Below are positions 34,427 through 41,368 of a DNA stretch of 42,488 bases, one piece after another (position 1 is the stretch's first letter; every line of letters begins with the position of its first letter). The DNA is from Adonisia turfae CCMR0081 (lineage in GTDB: Bacteria; Cyanobacteriota; Cyanobacteriia; Phormidesmidales; Phormidesmidaceae): assembly GCF_011009555.1 (NCBI RefSeq), contig NZ_QXHD01000003.1, positions 131,488-173,975 on the forward strand, in the 5' to 3' direction. The position numbers and the translations under genes were made by a program. The notes beneath the pieces were generated by a model that was not told the DNA's origin, searched no databases, and saw only the letters and a program-made list of their open reading frames with translations.

Positions 34427-34459
34427 AAAATGGCAACCCCATAACAGCGTTGCCATTTT
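34427..34459. terminator. Hairpin with flanking A/T tracts upstream of the AraC gene
   Basis: AAAATGGCAAC (34427-34437) and GTTGCCATTTT (34449-34459) form an 11-bp stem with an 11-base loop. A/T tracts on both sides would allow termination in either direction. Lying 35-67 bases upstream of the AraC start, it could attenuate that gene or terminate a plus-strand transcript. Confidence 0.5.
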
Positions 34460-34601
34460 TAATCCGTCTATAGAATCCTACAATTATTTTTTATTATTGA
34501 CAATTAATTTCAATAATAAAAATTCTAGACCATAAGAGCTATAATCTTTATACATCAAGGTTTTGAGCGAATGTACATATGTATTAATTGAAAGTATGGT
34601 T

Positions 34602-34641
34602 ATTTAATAAACTAATAGGATAGTCATTTAATAAACTAATA
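34602..34641. repeat. 16-bp direct repeat
   Basis: ATTTAATAAACTAATA occurs at 34602-34617 and again at 34626-34641, a 24-bp period. It lies in the gap between the AraC gene and the biosynthetic genes and could be a tandem regulator site or a local duplication. Confidence 0.8.
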
Positions 34642-34662
34642 AATTGAGATTTTTTCATCATT

Positions 34663-34687
34663 CCAAAAGGAAAACCTTTTGGTTTTT
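34663..34687 (+). terminator. Orphan plus-strand terminator
   Basis: CCAAAAGG (34663-34670), AAAA loop, CCTTTTGG (34675-34682), then five T residues: a standard rho-independent terminator on the plus strand. No plus-strand gene lies upstream, so it would end a leader or small RNA made from 34.4-34.66 kb, or it is a relic. Confidence 0.7.
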
Positions 34688-34745
34688 CAAAACTCACCCT
34701 AAAGATACATTCACTCTCTAGGGTGCCTATGAAAGGACTGCAATA

Positions 34746-34839
34746 GTCGGATTCTCATGTACTGAACCTGTGTAAGAGGGTTCTGCCAATGCGTCCGACC
34801 CACTGAAAGGATCGCAACGAAGTCAGTGAAAAATGAGAA
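34746..34839. ncRNA. Candidate structured RNA or mobile-element end
   Basis: An outer stem TTCTCAT (34752-34758)/ATGAGAA (34833-34839) encloses two hairpins: GAACC (34764-34768)/GGTTC (34779-34783) and CACTGA (34801-34806)/TCAGTG (34823-34828). GTCGGA (34746-34751)/TCCGAC (34794-34799) could pair across the outer stem as a pseudoknot. Such multibranched folds occur in regulatory RNAs and at the ends of IS200/IS605-type elements. No transposase is present. Strand and function are undetermined. Confidence 0.3.
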
Positions 34840-35443
34840 CAACCGTACTTTTTAAAAAATAGGTGTTGAAAATCACACAGGAGTGTGCTAACAATTAGGT
34901 GTAAGTCATTTTTCTGAGAATCTTTCGCAATAACTGCTATCAATCAGTAGGTATTGATGCAGTTTCTCCATCTTCAGATGACTGCAATGTTTTCAGGACT
35001 TACTCAAAAGCTTTCCAGTTTTAGAGAGTTTATTGCTCTAAGGTTGAAAAGGTTTGAGGATAGAAAGAATATCGGACAACAGAGTGCTGGCGCAGTATAG
35101 TTACGCTATACTGTCACCTCACCATTTTTGGGTGATCTAGAAGTATAACACTCTTTACAAGTTATACATCCTGGCTTTGAAAGTTAACTATTTCGCCCAA
35201 CCAAATAAGTTTAAGGTTGTCAACCAGCATCTTTAATGTGCTGTAGGCCGTTTCTTATTCAAGGTTGTTTGTAATACGGTTCAGGAGGAATAAATAGTAC
35301 GTCCTTCAGCTGATTGATTTTTTAGTGCTAGAGTATCTGCTTAACAATTATGTTGACAGATATTCGAATGGTGAAGTGTTGTTGATATATGGTGTGTCGG
35401 TAAGTCGAAGCAACTAGTCAATTTTTAAGATGTGTTTAATTAG

Positions 35444-35692
35444 ATGAGTACTCAGCAGACAATCAATTCTCTCATGGAGATTCTGGGTGAATTGGGCATT
35501 CCTCCAGATAAGATGAAGCCAAGTTCCCTTATTTATAAGGATCTACAGTTAGATTCAACGGAAGTTGTTGAGTTTTCTCTAGCATTGAAACGCCATTTCG
35601 GTGTTGGGGTTAAGTTGGAGACTCGTCAAGATAAGACGTTGGAGGAAGTTAGCACCTTGGTCGATTTAGCAAAGGCTCAAGATGCAGGCTAA
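35444..35692 (+). CDS. Stand-alone acyl/aryl carrier protein
   Basis: 82 residues with the four-helix carrier-protein pattern. The phosphopantetheine serine is S38 in DLQLDSTEVVEFSLALKRHF. It is the first gene of the biosynthetic run and is followed by a phosphopantetheinyl transferase (33-base gap) and an aryl-activating ligase, so it is most likely the aryl carrier that receives salicylate. In pyochelin and yersiniabactin systems the aryl carrier is fused to the NRPS; here it is free, which demands a later acyl-transfer step. No clear ribosome binding site precedes the ATG. Confidence 0.85.
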   Translation: MSTQQTINSLMEILGELGIPPDKMKPSSLIYKDLQLDSTEVVEFSLALKRHFGVGVKLETRQDKTLEEVSTLVDLAKAQDAG

Positions 35693-35725
35693 ATAGTTTT
35701 TTGCATCCTTTAGAGGATAAAAGAT

Positions 35726-36175
35726 GTGCAATCACAATGCCTTAAGGAGAAACCTTTTTGTTTCTTAGCTCACCATCCATGCTTTGAAGTTAAGGGGCTT
35801 GGTATTGACTTAGTCTCTCCAACTAGGATCGCCAGATTGATTGAGCGTTATGCTGATAGCAGTCTTGGCCTTCTATTTACATTGAACGAGCTGCAGTATT
35901 GTCGCTTGGCCAGCGATCCTAATTGGGCTTATGCAGTCTGTTTTGGTGCTAAAGAAGCTATCGGTAAAGCCCTAGCCACCGGCCTTGCCGAGATTGATTG
36001 GAATGAAATTGAGACAAATCCTAACGGGCAACAACTGACAGTTTGTTTGCGCGGACAAGCCAGAGTTCGCGCTCAGAAACTCAATATACAGCGTTGGTTC
36101 CTGAACTGGTGGCATTTAGAAGCTTACGTTTTAGTTCATGCGGTGGCCATTGGAATAGTTAAATCAGGGGAATAG
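35726..36175 (+). CDS. AcpS-type phosphopantetheinyl transferase
   Basis: 149 residues from a GTG with AGAGGA upstream. An N-terminal extension of about 22 residues precedes the AcpS core. The two magnesium ligands are present: D28 in VKGLGIDLVSPTRI and E77 in VCFGAKEAIGKALATGL. The C-terminal SISHT motif of AcpS is altered to NWWHLEAY, only the histidine (H130) being kept. AcpS enzymes are trimers that transfer phosphopantetheine from CoA to a carrier serine. A dedicated copy beside the carrier suggests it serves this pathway. See the second AcpS-like gene at 39172, whose defects are the reverse. Confidence 0.82.
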   Translation: MQSQCLKEKPFCFLAHHPCFEVKGLGIDLVSPTRIARLIERYADSSLGLLFTLNELQYCRLASDPNWAYAVCFGAKEAIGKALATGLAEIDWNEIETNPNGQQLTVCLRGQARVRAQKLNIQRWFLNWWHLEAYVLVHAVAIGIVKSGE

Positions 36176-36181
36176 TTTTCT

Positions 36182-37750
36182 ATGATAGGTACCTACCAAA
36201 AATTACCTGATACTTTTAATCTTGCTGCTTACTTGCTTGAAAACAATTTCAATCGAGATTGTCGTGACAAGGCTGCCTTTTATAGCAAGTCTGCAGTTTA
36301 TACCTATGCACAGGTTAGTAGTCTGGTAAAACGTAGCGCGCAAGTATTGTCCGAGCTAGGCATAGAGCAAGAAAACCGAGTGGCCATTCTACTCGAGAAT
36401 AGAGTTGAGTGGGTATTTTTCTTTTTGGGTGCCATTTGGTTGGGAGCCATACCAGTTCCGATCAATCCTGCTTGCTCTTTGGAGGATGTGGACTATATCC
36501 TTCAAGATTCTCGAAGTAGGGTTCTCTTAACAACTCAGGCATGGCAAGAAAAGATCAGTATTACCTCGCTGAGTTATTTGCGTCATGTTTTACTTGTGGA
36601 TGGGGAAAATCCGTTTCTATCCATAGTTGAACAAAGACAAGAATCGACAGTTCATGCATCGACATCCCCTGATGAGGCGGCCTTCTGGCTTTATACATCG
36701 GGTAGTACGGGTCGTCCTAAGGGCGTAATTCATGCCCATCAAAATTTTCTTTTTTGTGCCCAGCATTATGGCCAAGAAACGATTGGGTTAACCCAAGATG
36801 ATATTATCTATTCCGTAGCCAGTATGGCTTTTGCCTATGGTTTAGGCAATAGTCTGTATTTACCTATGACAGTAGGTGCTGGCTCAATTTTGTCTGATGC
36901 TAGCAATGCCTTTGACATTGTTGATGATGTTCAATATTTTCGACCAACGGTTTTCTTCGGAATACCAAGCGTATATGCCAATATATTAGAGATAGAGGAA
37001 ATCTCTAACTTTAATGTGTCGTCGTTGCGTCTGTGTATATCGGCGGCAGAGCAGCTTCCTAAAAGCATTTGGCAGAAGTGGCTTGATGCTCACCATCTAG
37101 AGATTTGCGAGGGAATTGGTACCACTGAATTGCTCTATATATTTCTCTCTAATCAGCTAGGTAAATCAAAGCCAGGCAGTTCTGGACAACCTTTGCCGGG
37201 ATACGAGGTGCAAGTTGTGGATGAAAATGGATTACCTTGCTCCATTGGAGAAATTGGCGAGTTACAAGTGAGTGGTCCAAGTTTAATGTTGGGGTATTGG
37301 AATCGATTACAGGAAACACGTAAGGCAATCAGCGGTTCTACGATGAGAACTGGAGATCGATATAGGCGTGATCGTGACGGATTTTTCTGGTTTGTTGGGC
37401 GCAAAGATGAGCTATTTAAAGTAAATGGCCAATGGATTTCGCCATTGGAGATAGAAGATGTCTTACATCAGCATCCACAAATCCATGAGGTAGCTGTTAC
37501 GTCCTCCGCTGAACAAGGTGAAAAATTGACTGAAGTTGTTGCCTATATTAGGCTCAAATCTCAACAATCATCTACCCTGGAGTTAGAAAGAACCATTTAT
37601 CAGTTTGCTAAACAACGCTTACCACATTTTAAAACACCTAAGCGAATCTATTTTTTAGATAGCTTACCTCGTACATCCACAGGCAAAATCCATCGTCAAC
37701 AGCTAAAAAATAAGTTAGCTAATGATGAAGCACTTGCCATTTCCCATTAA
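36182..37750 (+). CDS. Benzoate-CoA-ligase-family aryl acid activating enzyme (salicylate:ACP ligase candidate)
   Basis: 522 residues of the adenylate-forming superfamily, starting 6 bases after the AcpS gene. ATP-binding motif LYTSGSTGRPKGVIHAHQNF, then MAFAYGLGNSLYLPMTVGAG and EGIGTTELLYIFLSNQLGKS, are diagnostic of benzoate-CoA ligases. The conserved TGD is MRTGDRYRRDRDGFFWFVGR, and the catalytic lysine is in PRTSTGKIHRQQL. Siderophore loading enzymes for salicylate (YbtE, PchD) belong instead to the DhbE/EntE branch. With a free carrier and salicylate synthase beside it, the expected reaction is salicylate + ATP to salicyl-AMP, then transfer to the carrier's thiol (or CoA). Confidence 0.88.
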   Translation: MIGTYQKLPDTFNLAAYLLENNFNRDCRDKAAFYSKSAVYTYAQVSSLVKRSAQVLSELGIEQENRVAILLENRVEWVFFFLGAIWLGAIPVPINPACSLEDVDYILQDSRSRVLLTTQAWQEKISITSLSYLRHVLLVDGENPFLSIVEQRQESTVHASTSPDEAAFWLYTSGSTGRPKGVIHAHQNFLFCAQHYGQETIGLTQDDIIYSVASMAFAYGLGNSLYLPMTVGAGSILSDASNAFDIVDDVQYFRPTVFFGIPSVYANILEIEEISNFNVSSLRLCISAAEQLPKSIWQKWLDAHHLEICEGIGTTELLYIFLSNQLGKSKPGSSGQPLPGYEVQVVDENGLPCSIGEIGELQVSGPSLMLGYWNRLQETRKAISGSTMRTGDRYRRDRDGFFWFVGRKDELFKVNGQWISPLEIEDVLHQHPQIHEVAVTSSAEQGEKLTEVVAYIRLKSQQSSTLELERTIYQFAKQRLPHFKTPKRIYFLDSLPRTSTGKIHRQQLKNKLANDEALAISH

Positions 37751-37832
37751 CTTTTCTACTGAATGTCATTGACAGTAGGACAAGGTTTAAACCATTGACA
37801 AATGACGTGCAAATCTAATTAGGAGTTCTCCC

Positions 37833-39155
37833 ATGGTATTGGAATTCAAACCCTCAACTAAGTATTATGAAACATTCATTCCCGGTACAAGAGAACCAAC
37901 CGTTGTCTTAAATAACCTCCTTCAAGCGGGCATTTTTTCTAAATACGCCATGTATGTGGCAAACGATGAAACCCGTATTGCTGGTGGTGAATTGGCGAGG
38001 GTTTCGGTAAGTCAGCAGGAGGTTTCACTAAAAGGCTTAGATATATCCAAATCGGAACCCATTAGCGATCCCCTGAAACAAGTTGAGGATCTTCTGAATT
38101 CTTTAGCCCTTGAAAATTGGACAGCCTATGGTTATGTTGCCTTTGACATCACTCGTTTCTACTCTTCATATTCGAAGTCAATTAGTCAACCGCTTTGCCA
38201 CTTCCTCATTCCTGAAACCGAATTGCATTTTACTAAGGAAGGAGTAAAAATCAAGACAACACAATCCCTAGAAAAAGTTAGAAATCAGCTGTTTGTTAAT
38301 GCTGACCTACCCAACCTTGAGTCAGTATCACTCACCCTTGATAGTGGCGATCAAGAAACATATCAAAAGTCAGTCAGTGAAATGATTGATGCTATTCGAG
38401 GGGGACATTTACATAAGGCGATTATTGCACGGTCGCGTGAATTTACTGGGAATTTAGATGTTTTAGGCACTTATATAGTGGGGGCCAAGGTTAATAATGC
38501 AGCTCGTTCTTACTGTCTGGATTTTGAGAATATACAGGCTGTTGGATTTAGCCCTGAAACACTGATAGAAGTGAACCAAGATGGTTTTGTGACAACTAAT
38601 CCTTTAGCTGGAACCCGGCCACGTGGGAATACTCTTGAAGAAGATTTGAAATTTAGTGCTGAGTTGTTTACCGATGCTAAAGAGGTTAAAGAACATGCGT
38701 TGTCTGTTTGGTTAGCACAGGATGAAATTACGGCTATTTGCTTGCCAGGAACAATTCAGATTTTCAACTTTATGGAGGTTAAGCGATATCGCTGCGTACA
38801 ACATCTGTCGTCCAGGGTCGGTGGTCAGCTGCAACCAGATAAGACATTCTGGGATGCTTTGAAGGTTTTATTTCCAGGTATTACGGTTTCTGGTATCAAT
38901 AAGGGTAAAGCCCTGGAATGGATTGATCGCCTAGAGTCTCAACCTAGAGGTATCTATGCTGGTGGAATTGGCTGGGTGGATAGTTGTGGTAGAGCAGATT
39001 TAGCGATCGCAATTCGCTCTGCCTATCAATATGGAGACCGTATTTATTTAAATGCTGGTGCCGGAATTGTTGCTGAATCAGTTCCTGAGAAGGAATATAC
39101 CGAGTCGGTCAACAAAATGAATACCATGCTCACCAATTTAGTACTCAAGCCTTAG
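37833..39155 (+). CDS. Salicylate synthase, MbtI/Irp9/YbtS type
   Basis: 440 residues, the family's normal length, with AGGAG before the ATG. The chorismate-binding core occupies about 165-435: GGHLHKAIIARSREF with the general-base lysine K195, VGFSPETLIEV, NPLAGTRPRGNTLEEDLKF, AKEVKEHALSVWLAQDEI, and LNAGAGIVAESVPEKEYTES near the end. These match MbtI and Irp9, which turn chorismate into salicylate in one polypeptide via isochorismate, without a separate pyruvate lyase. No PchB-like lyase is present, consistent with this type. The product would feed the ligase encoded just upstream. Confidence 0.93.
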   Translation: MVLEFKPSTKYYETFIPGTREPTVVLNNLLQAGIFSKYAMYVANDETRIAGGELARVSVSQQEVSLKGLDISKSEPISDPLKQVEDLLNSLALENWTAYGYVAFDITRFYSSYSKSISQPLCHFLIPETELHFTKEGVKIKTTQSLEKVRNQLFVNADLPNLESVSLTLDSGDQETYQKSVSEMIDAIRGGHLHKAIIARSREFTGNLDVLGTYIVGAKVNNAARSYCLDFENIQAVGFSPETLIEVNQDGFVTTNPLAGTRPRGNTLEEDLKFSAELFTDAKEVKEHALSVWLAQDEITAICLPGTIQIFNFMEVKRYRCVQHLSSRVGGQLQPDKTFWDALKVLFPGITVSGINKGKALEWIDRLESQPRGIYAGGIGWVDSCGRADLAIAIRSAYQYGDRIYLNAGAGIVAESVPEKEYTESVNKMNTMLTNLVLKP

Positions 39156-39171
39156 ATAACAGGTGCTACCA

Positions 39172-39633
39172 ATGGAAATGCCGGAAATGATGATAGATAT
39201 CGAACGGCAAATTTCTCAAAGTTTATCTGATGGTCACCCTAATTATTCTAATGTGGTGAGTCACGGCATTTATCTAGTAGACATTAGTCGTTTCCAACTA
39301 CTGAGGGATCAGCTAGGTAAATCGCTAGAGCAGCATTGTTTCACAGAACAAGAGCAGCGTAATGCATTTGTAGGTACTCGCCGTTTACATTTTTTTGCAG
39401 GTCGTTTGGCCGGGAAAAATGCAGTCGTCAGAGCACTGGGTCGAGATAATGTTCCTGAAAATTCTTGGCAAAGCATTGATATTCAGAAACTGCCCAGTGG
39501 TCAGCCATTAGTGGTTCTTAAGGGCGAAGTTCAGAACGTTGCACGTCAGCTGAGGATTAAAACCTGGTTGTTAAGTATTAGTCACACATCGACTTATGCC
39601 ATCGCAAGTGCGATCGCCCTTAGTTCAAGGTGA
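39172..39633 (+). CDS. AcpS-like protein lacking both metal ligands
   Basis: Starts at the ATG at 39172 (AGG upstream); a GTG three codons earlier is possible. The residue numbers here count from that GTG. The AcpS framework is clear: HGIYLVDISRFQLL, then RLHFFAGRLAGKNAVVRALG, and near the C-terminus LLSISHTSTYAIASAIAL. But the metal-binding aspartate (GxxD-I/L-V) is Y37 and the glutamate of the KEA motif is N86. The SISHT motif that the first AcpS lacks is intact here. Alone it should be inactive. It could be a decaying paralogue, a structural partner forming mixed trimers with the first AcpS, or a carrier-binding protein. It lies 16 bases after the salicylate synthase gene. Confidence 0.75.
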   Translation: MEMPEMMIDIERQISQSLSDGHPNYSNVVSHGIYLVDISRFQLLRDQLGKSLEQHCFTEQEQRNAFVGTRRLHFFAGRLAGKNAVVRALGRDNVPENSWQSIDIQKLPSGQPLVVLKGEVQNVARQLRIKTWLLSISHTSTYAIASAIALSSR

Positions 39634-39800
39634 AAAACAAGTTCAATACGAGTGACTACGCTATGTGCCATAACACCATGAACTCTTATTAGAACAAAGA
39701 GCTTGATGTCATCATCTTTCCTGTCTAGTCCATGGATTCTATCCATTTTTCAATGAATTTGTTCAAAGACAACGTGATTATGTGAGTGTAAACGTGTTCC

Positions 39801-41327
39801 ATGACTGTCTATCAATCAGGAATTAGCTCACTGGCGGTGAGTTTTCCTAAGACTATTCGCACCAATGATTATTGGCGACAACAGTATCCTGAGCTGATTC
39901 CTCAGCCGCGTGATCGACGGGTGAGAAAATCTATTCAAGAAAATCCTACGCTAAACAATTTGGATATTTGGTCTCGGGCTGTTGCTCCATATTTATCGGA
40001 TCCATTTCGAGGCAATGTTGAACGAAGAGTCATCGATGAGCATGAGTCTTCGCTGATGTTAGAGTGCGCGGCTGCAAAAGCTGCCTTAGATGCTAGCAAG
40101 CTTGCATCAAATCAGATTGATCTGATTGTTGTTAGTTCACTTTTCTCTAAAGGTGCAGGTGGGGGCAATGCAGTAGCTCTTGCTAATCAGTTAGGACTCA
40201 GTGTTCCTGCCTGGAATTTAGACTCAACCTGTTCCGGAGCTTTAATAGCTCTACAGAATGCCTGTGCTTTAGTTCAGACAGGGGAATATGCCAAGGTGTT
40301 AGTTGTCGCTTCTCACCTTGGATCCCATGCTGTCGAACCATCGGATACGCTGGCTTGGTCCATGGGTGATGGTGCGGGGGCTTTTGTGGTTGAGGCTTTA
40401 AAGCTAGGTCAGGGGTTACTCGGTAGTAAAGTCGTTAATACGGCATCTACCTGCGGTGCCTATATCCATGAATTGGTGATTGATCAGGCCGGTAACCCAC
40501 GCTATCTCACTCGTACAGGTGAGAATATGAGTATGTTAGCGGCAACAGCTGTCGATTTTGTCCACGACTGCTGCACAGAAGCGATTAAAGCAGCAGGAGT
40601 CACGCTAGAGCAGATTGACTATTTTGCGTTTAGTACTCCCACACCATGGTACAGCCAGGTGTGTGCCCGAGCCTTGGGCATCAATTCAGAACGTGTGATT
40701 AATCTTTATCCACGCTATGCCAATATCGGACCTGTTTATCCCATCGCCAATCTTTATCATGGGGTCCTGGACGGTAAAATTTGCGAAAATGATTTGGTCT
40801 TAGTTTATAGTAATGGAGCTGGTGCAACAGCTGCTGCTATGGTCATTCGCTGGGGGTGTACGGCGCTAGGTCCGGCTCCGGCTCCTCCTATTCAAGTTGT
40901 TGTAGAGCAAGAGAAACCTGAGCACCTTCAGCAGTGTGCCCCTCAGCCAGTTTCTCTAATTAGTGGCAAGAAAGAAGCCCAAGTCCATCCTTATCGGGAG
41001 AAAATTCTAGCTGCTGAATCAAAGGCTCAAAGACCTCTCTTGGAAACTTACCTGTTAGAAATCCTCAGGGAATTGTTGCAGCATCCTGATCTTCACCTCG
41101 AATCGGATGAATCTCTTAGATATTTAGTTGACTCTTTAATGGCTTTAGAAATCAAGCGAAGAATTGAGTTTGATCTGGGCATTCAAGTTCCCATAGCCAA
41201 GCTATTCCAGAACGACGAGATTACGCTGTTAGCAGGATTTATATTGAATCAATTGATTGTTAATAATTTAACTACTCAGAGTTCTAGTTCTGATGCTGAA
41301 GAAGATTTACAAGAAATTATTCTTTGA
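39801..41327 (+). CDS. KAS III-like acyltransferase fused to a C-terminal carrier domain
   Basis: 508 residues. Residues 1-352 are a 3-oxoacyl-ACP-synthase-III-like domain with nucleophile C144 in WNLDSTCSGALIALQNACA and N308 in RYANIGPVYPIANLY. The usual active-site histidine of the PHQAN motif is replaced (FSTPTPWYSQ, T281). After a proline-rich linker (355-410) comes a carrier domain, about 412-490, with S445 in LRYLVDSLMALEIKRRIE. The last 15 residues are acidic with a hydrophobic end (DAEEDLQEIIL). KAS III relatives such as ChlB3 and CerJ transfer acyl groups without decarboxylative condensation. The likely job is moving salicyl from the free carrier to the fused one and handing it to the downstream NRPS. 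Confidence 0.88.
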   Translation: MTVYQSGISSLAVSFPKTIRTNDYWRQQYPELIPQPRDRRVRKSIQENPTLNNLDIWSRAVAPYLSDPFRGNVERRVIDEHESSLMLECAAAKAALDASKLASNQIDLIVVSSLFSKGAGGGNAVALANQLGLSVPAWNLDSTCSGALIALQNACALVQTGEYAKVLVVASHLGSHAVEPSDTLAWSMGDGAGAFVVEALKLGQGLLGSKVVNTASTCGAYIHELVIDQAGNPRYLTRTGENMSMLAATAVDFVHDCCTEAIKAAGVTLEQIDYFAFSTPTPWYSQVCARALGINSERVINLYPRYANIGPVYPIANLYHGVLDGKICENDLVLVYSNGAGATAAAMVIRWGCTALGPAPAPPIQVVVEQEKPEHLQQCAPQPVSLISGKKEAQVHPYREKILAAESKAQRPLLETYLLEILRELLQHPDLHLESDESLRYLVDSLMALEIKRRIEFDLGIQVPIAKLFQNDEITLLAGFILNQLIVNNLTTQSSSSDAEEDLQEIIL

Positions 41328-41368
41328 CATTCAATAATTCAAACAGGGAGCAATCAGGGGGAGAAGCG

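Larger units (their letters stand above)
34393..35443. other. 1-kb structured intergenic region between the uptake and biosynthetic halves
   Basis: No credible gene is present. The region is AT-rich and holds several structures listed separately, plus inverted repeats at 34695-34725 (CACCCTA/TAGGGTG), 35093-35113 (CAGTATAG/CTATACTG, 5-base loop) and 35143-35167 (GTATAAC/GTTATAC). It should contain the promoters of the AraC gene and of the plus-strand biosynthetic genes. A good Shine-Dalgarno, AGGAGG, at about 35284 is not followed by any start codon. Confidence 0.7.

Noticed and set aside
34755..34943. 62-residue minus-strand ORF in the siderophore regulatory gap
   Set aside because: It has no recognisable domain or ribosome binding site and overlaps the folded segment at 34746-34839; chance ORF more likely.
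35283..35300. Strong Shine-Dalgarno AGGAGG upstream of the carrier gene
   Set aside because: No start codon follows at usable distance and a TAG occurs within 15 bases; it cannot serve the gene at 35444.
34393..35443. GGAT tandem operator for the biosynthetic genes
   Set aside because: Scattered ATCC/GGAT words are present, but none with the 21-bp spacing and T-tract of the two uptake operators.
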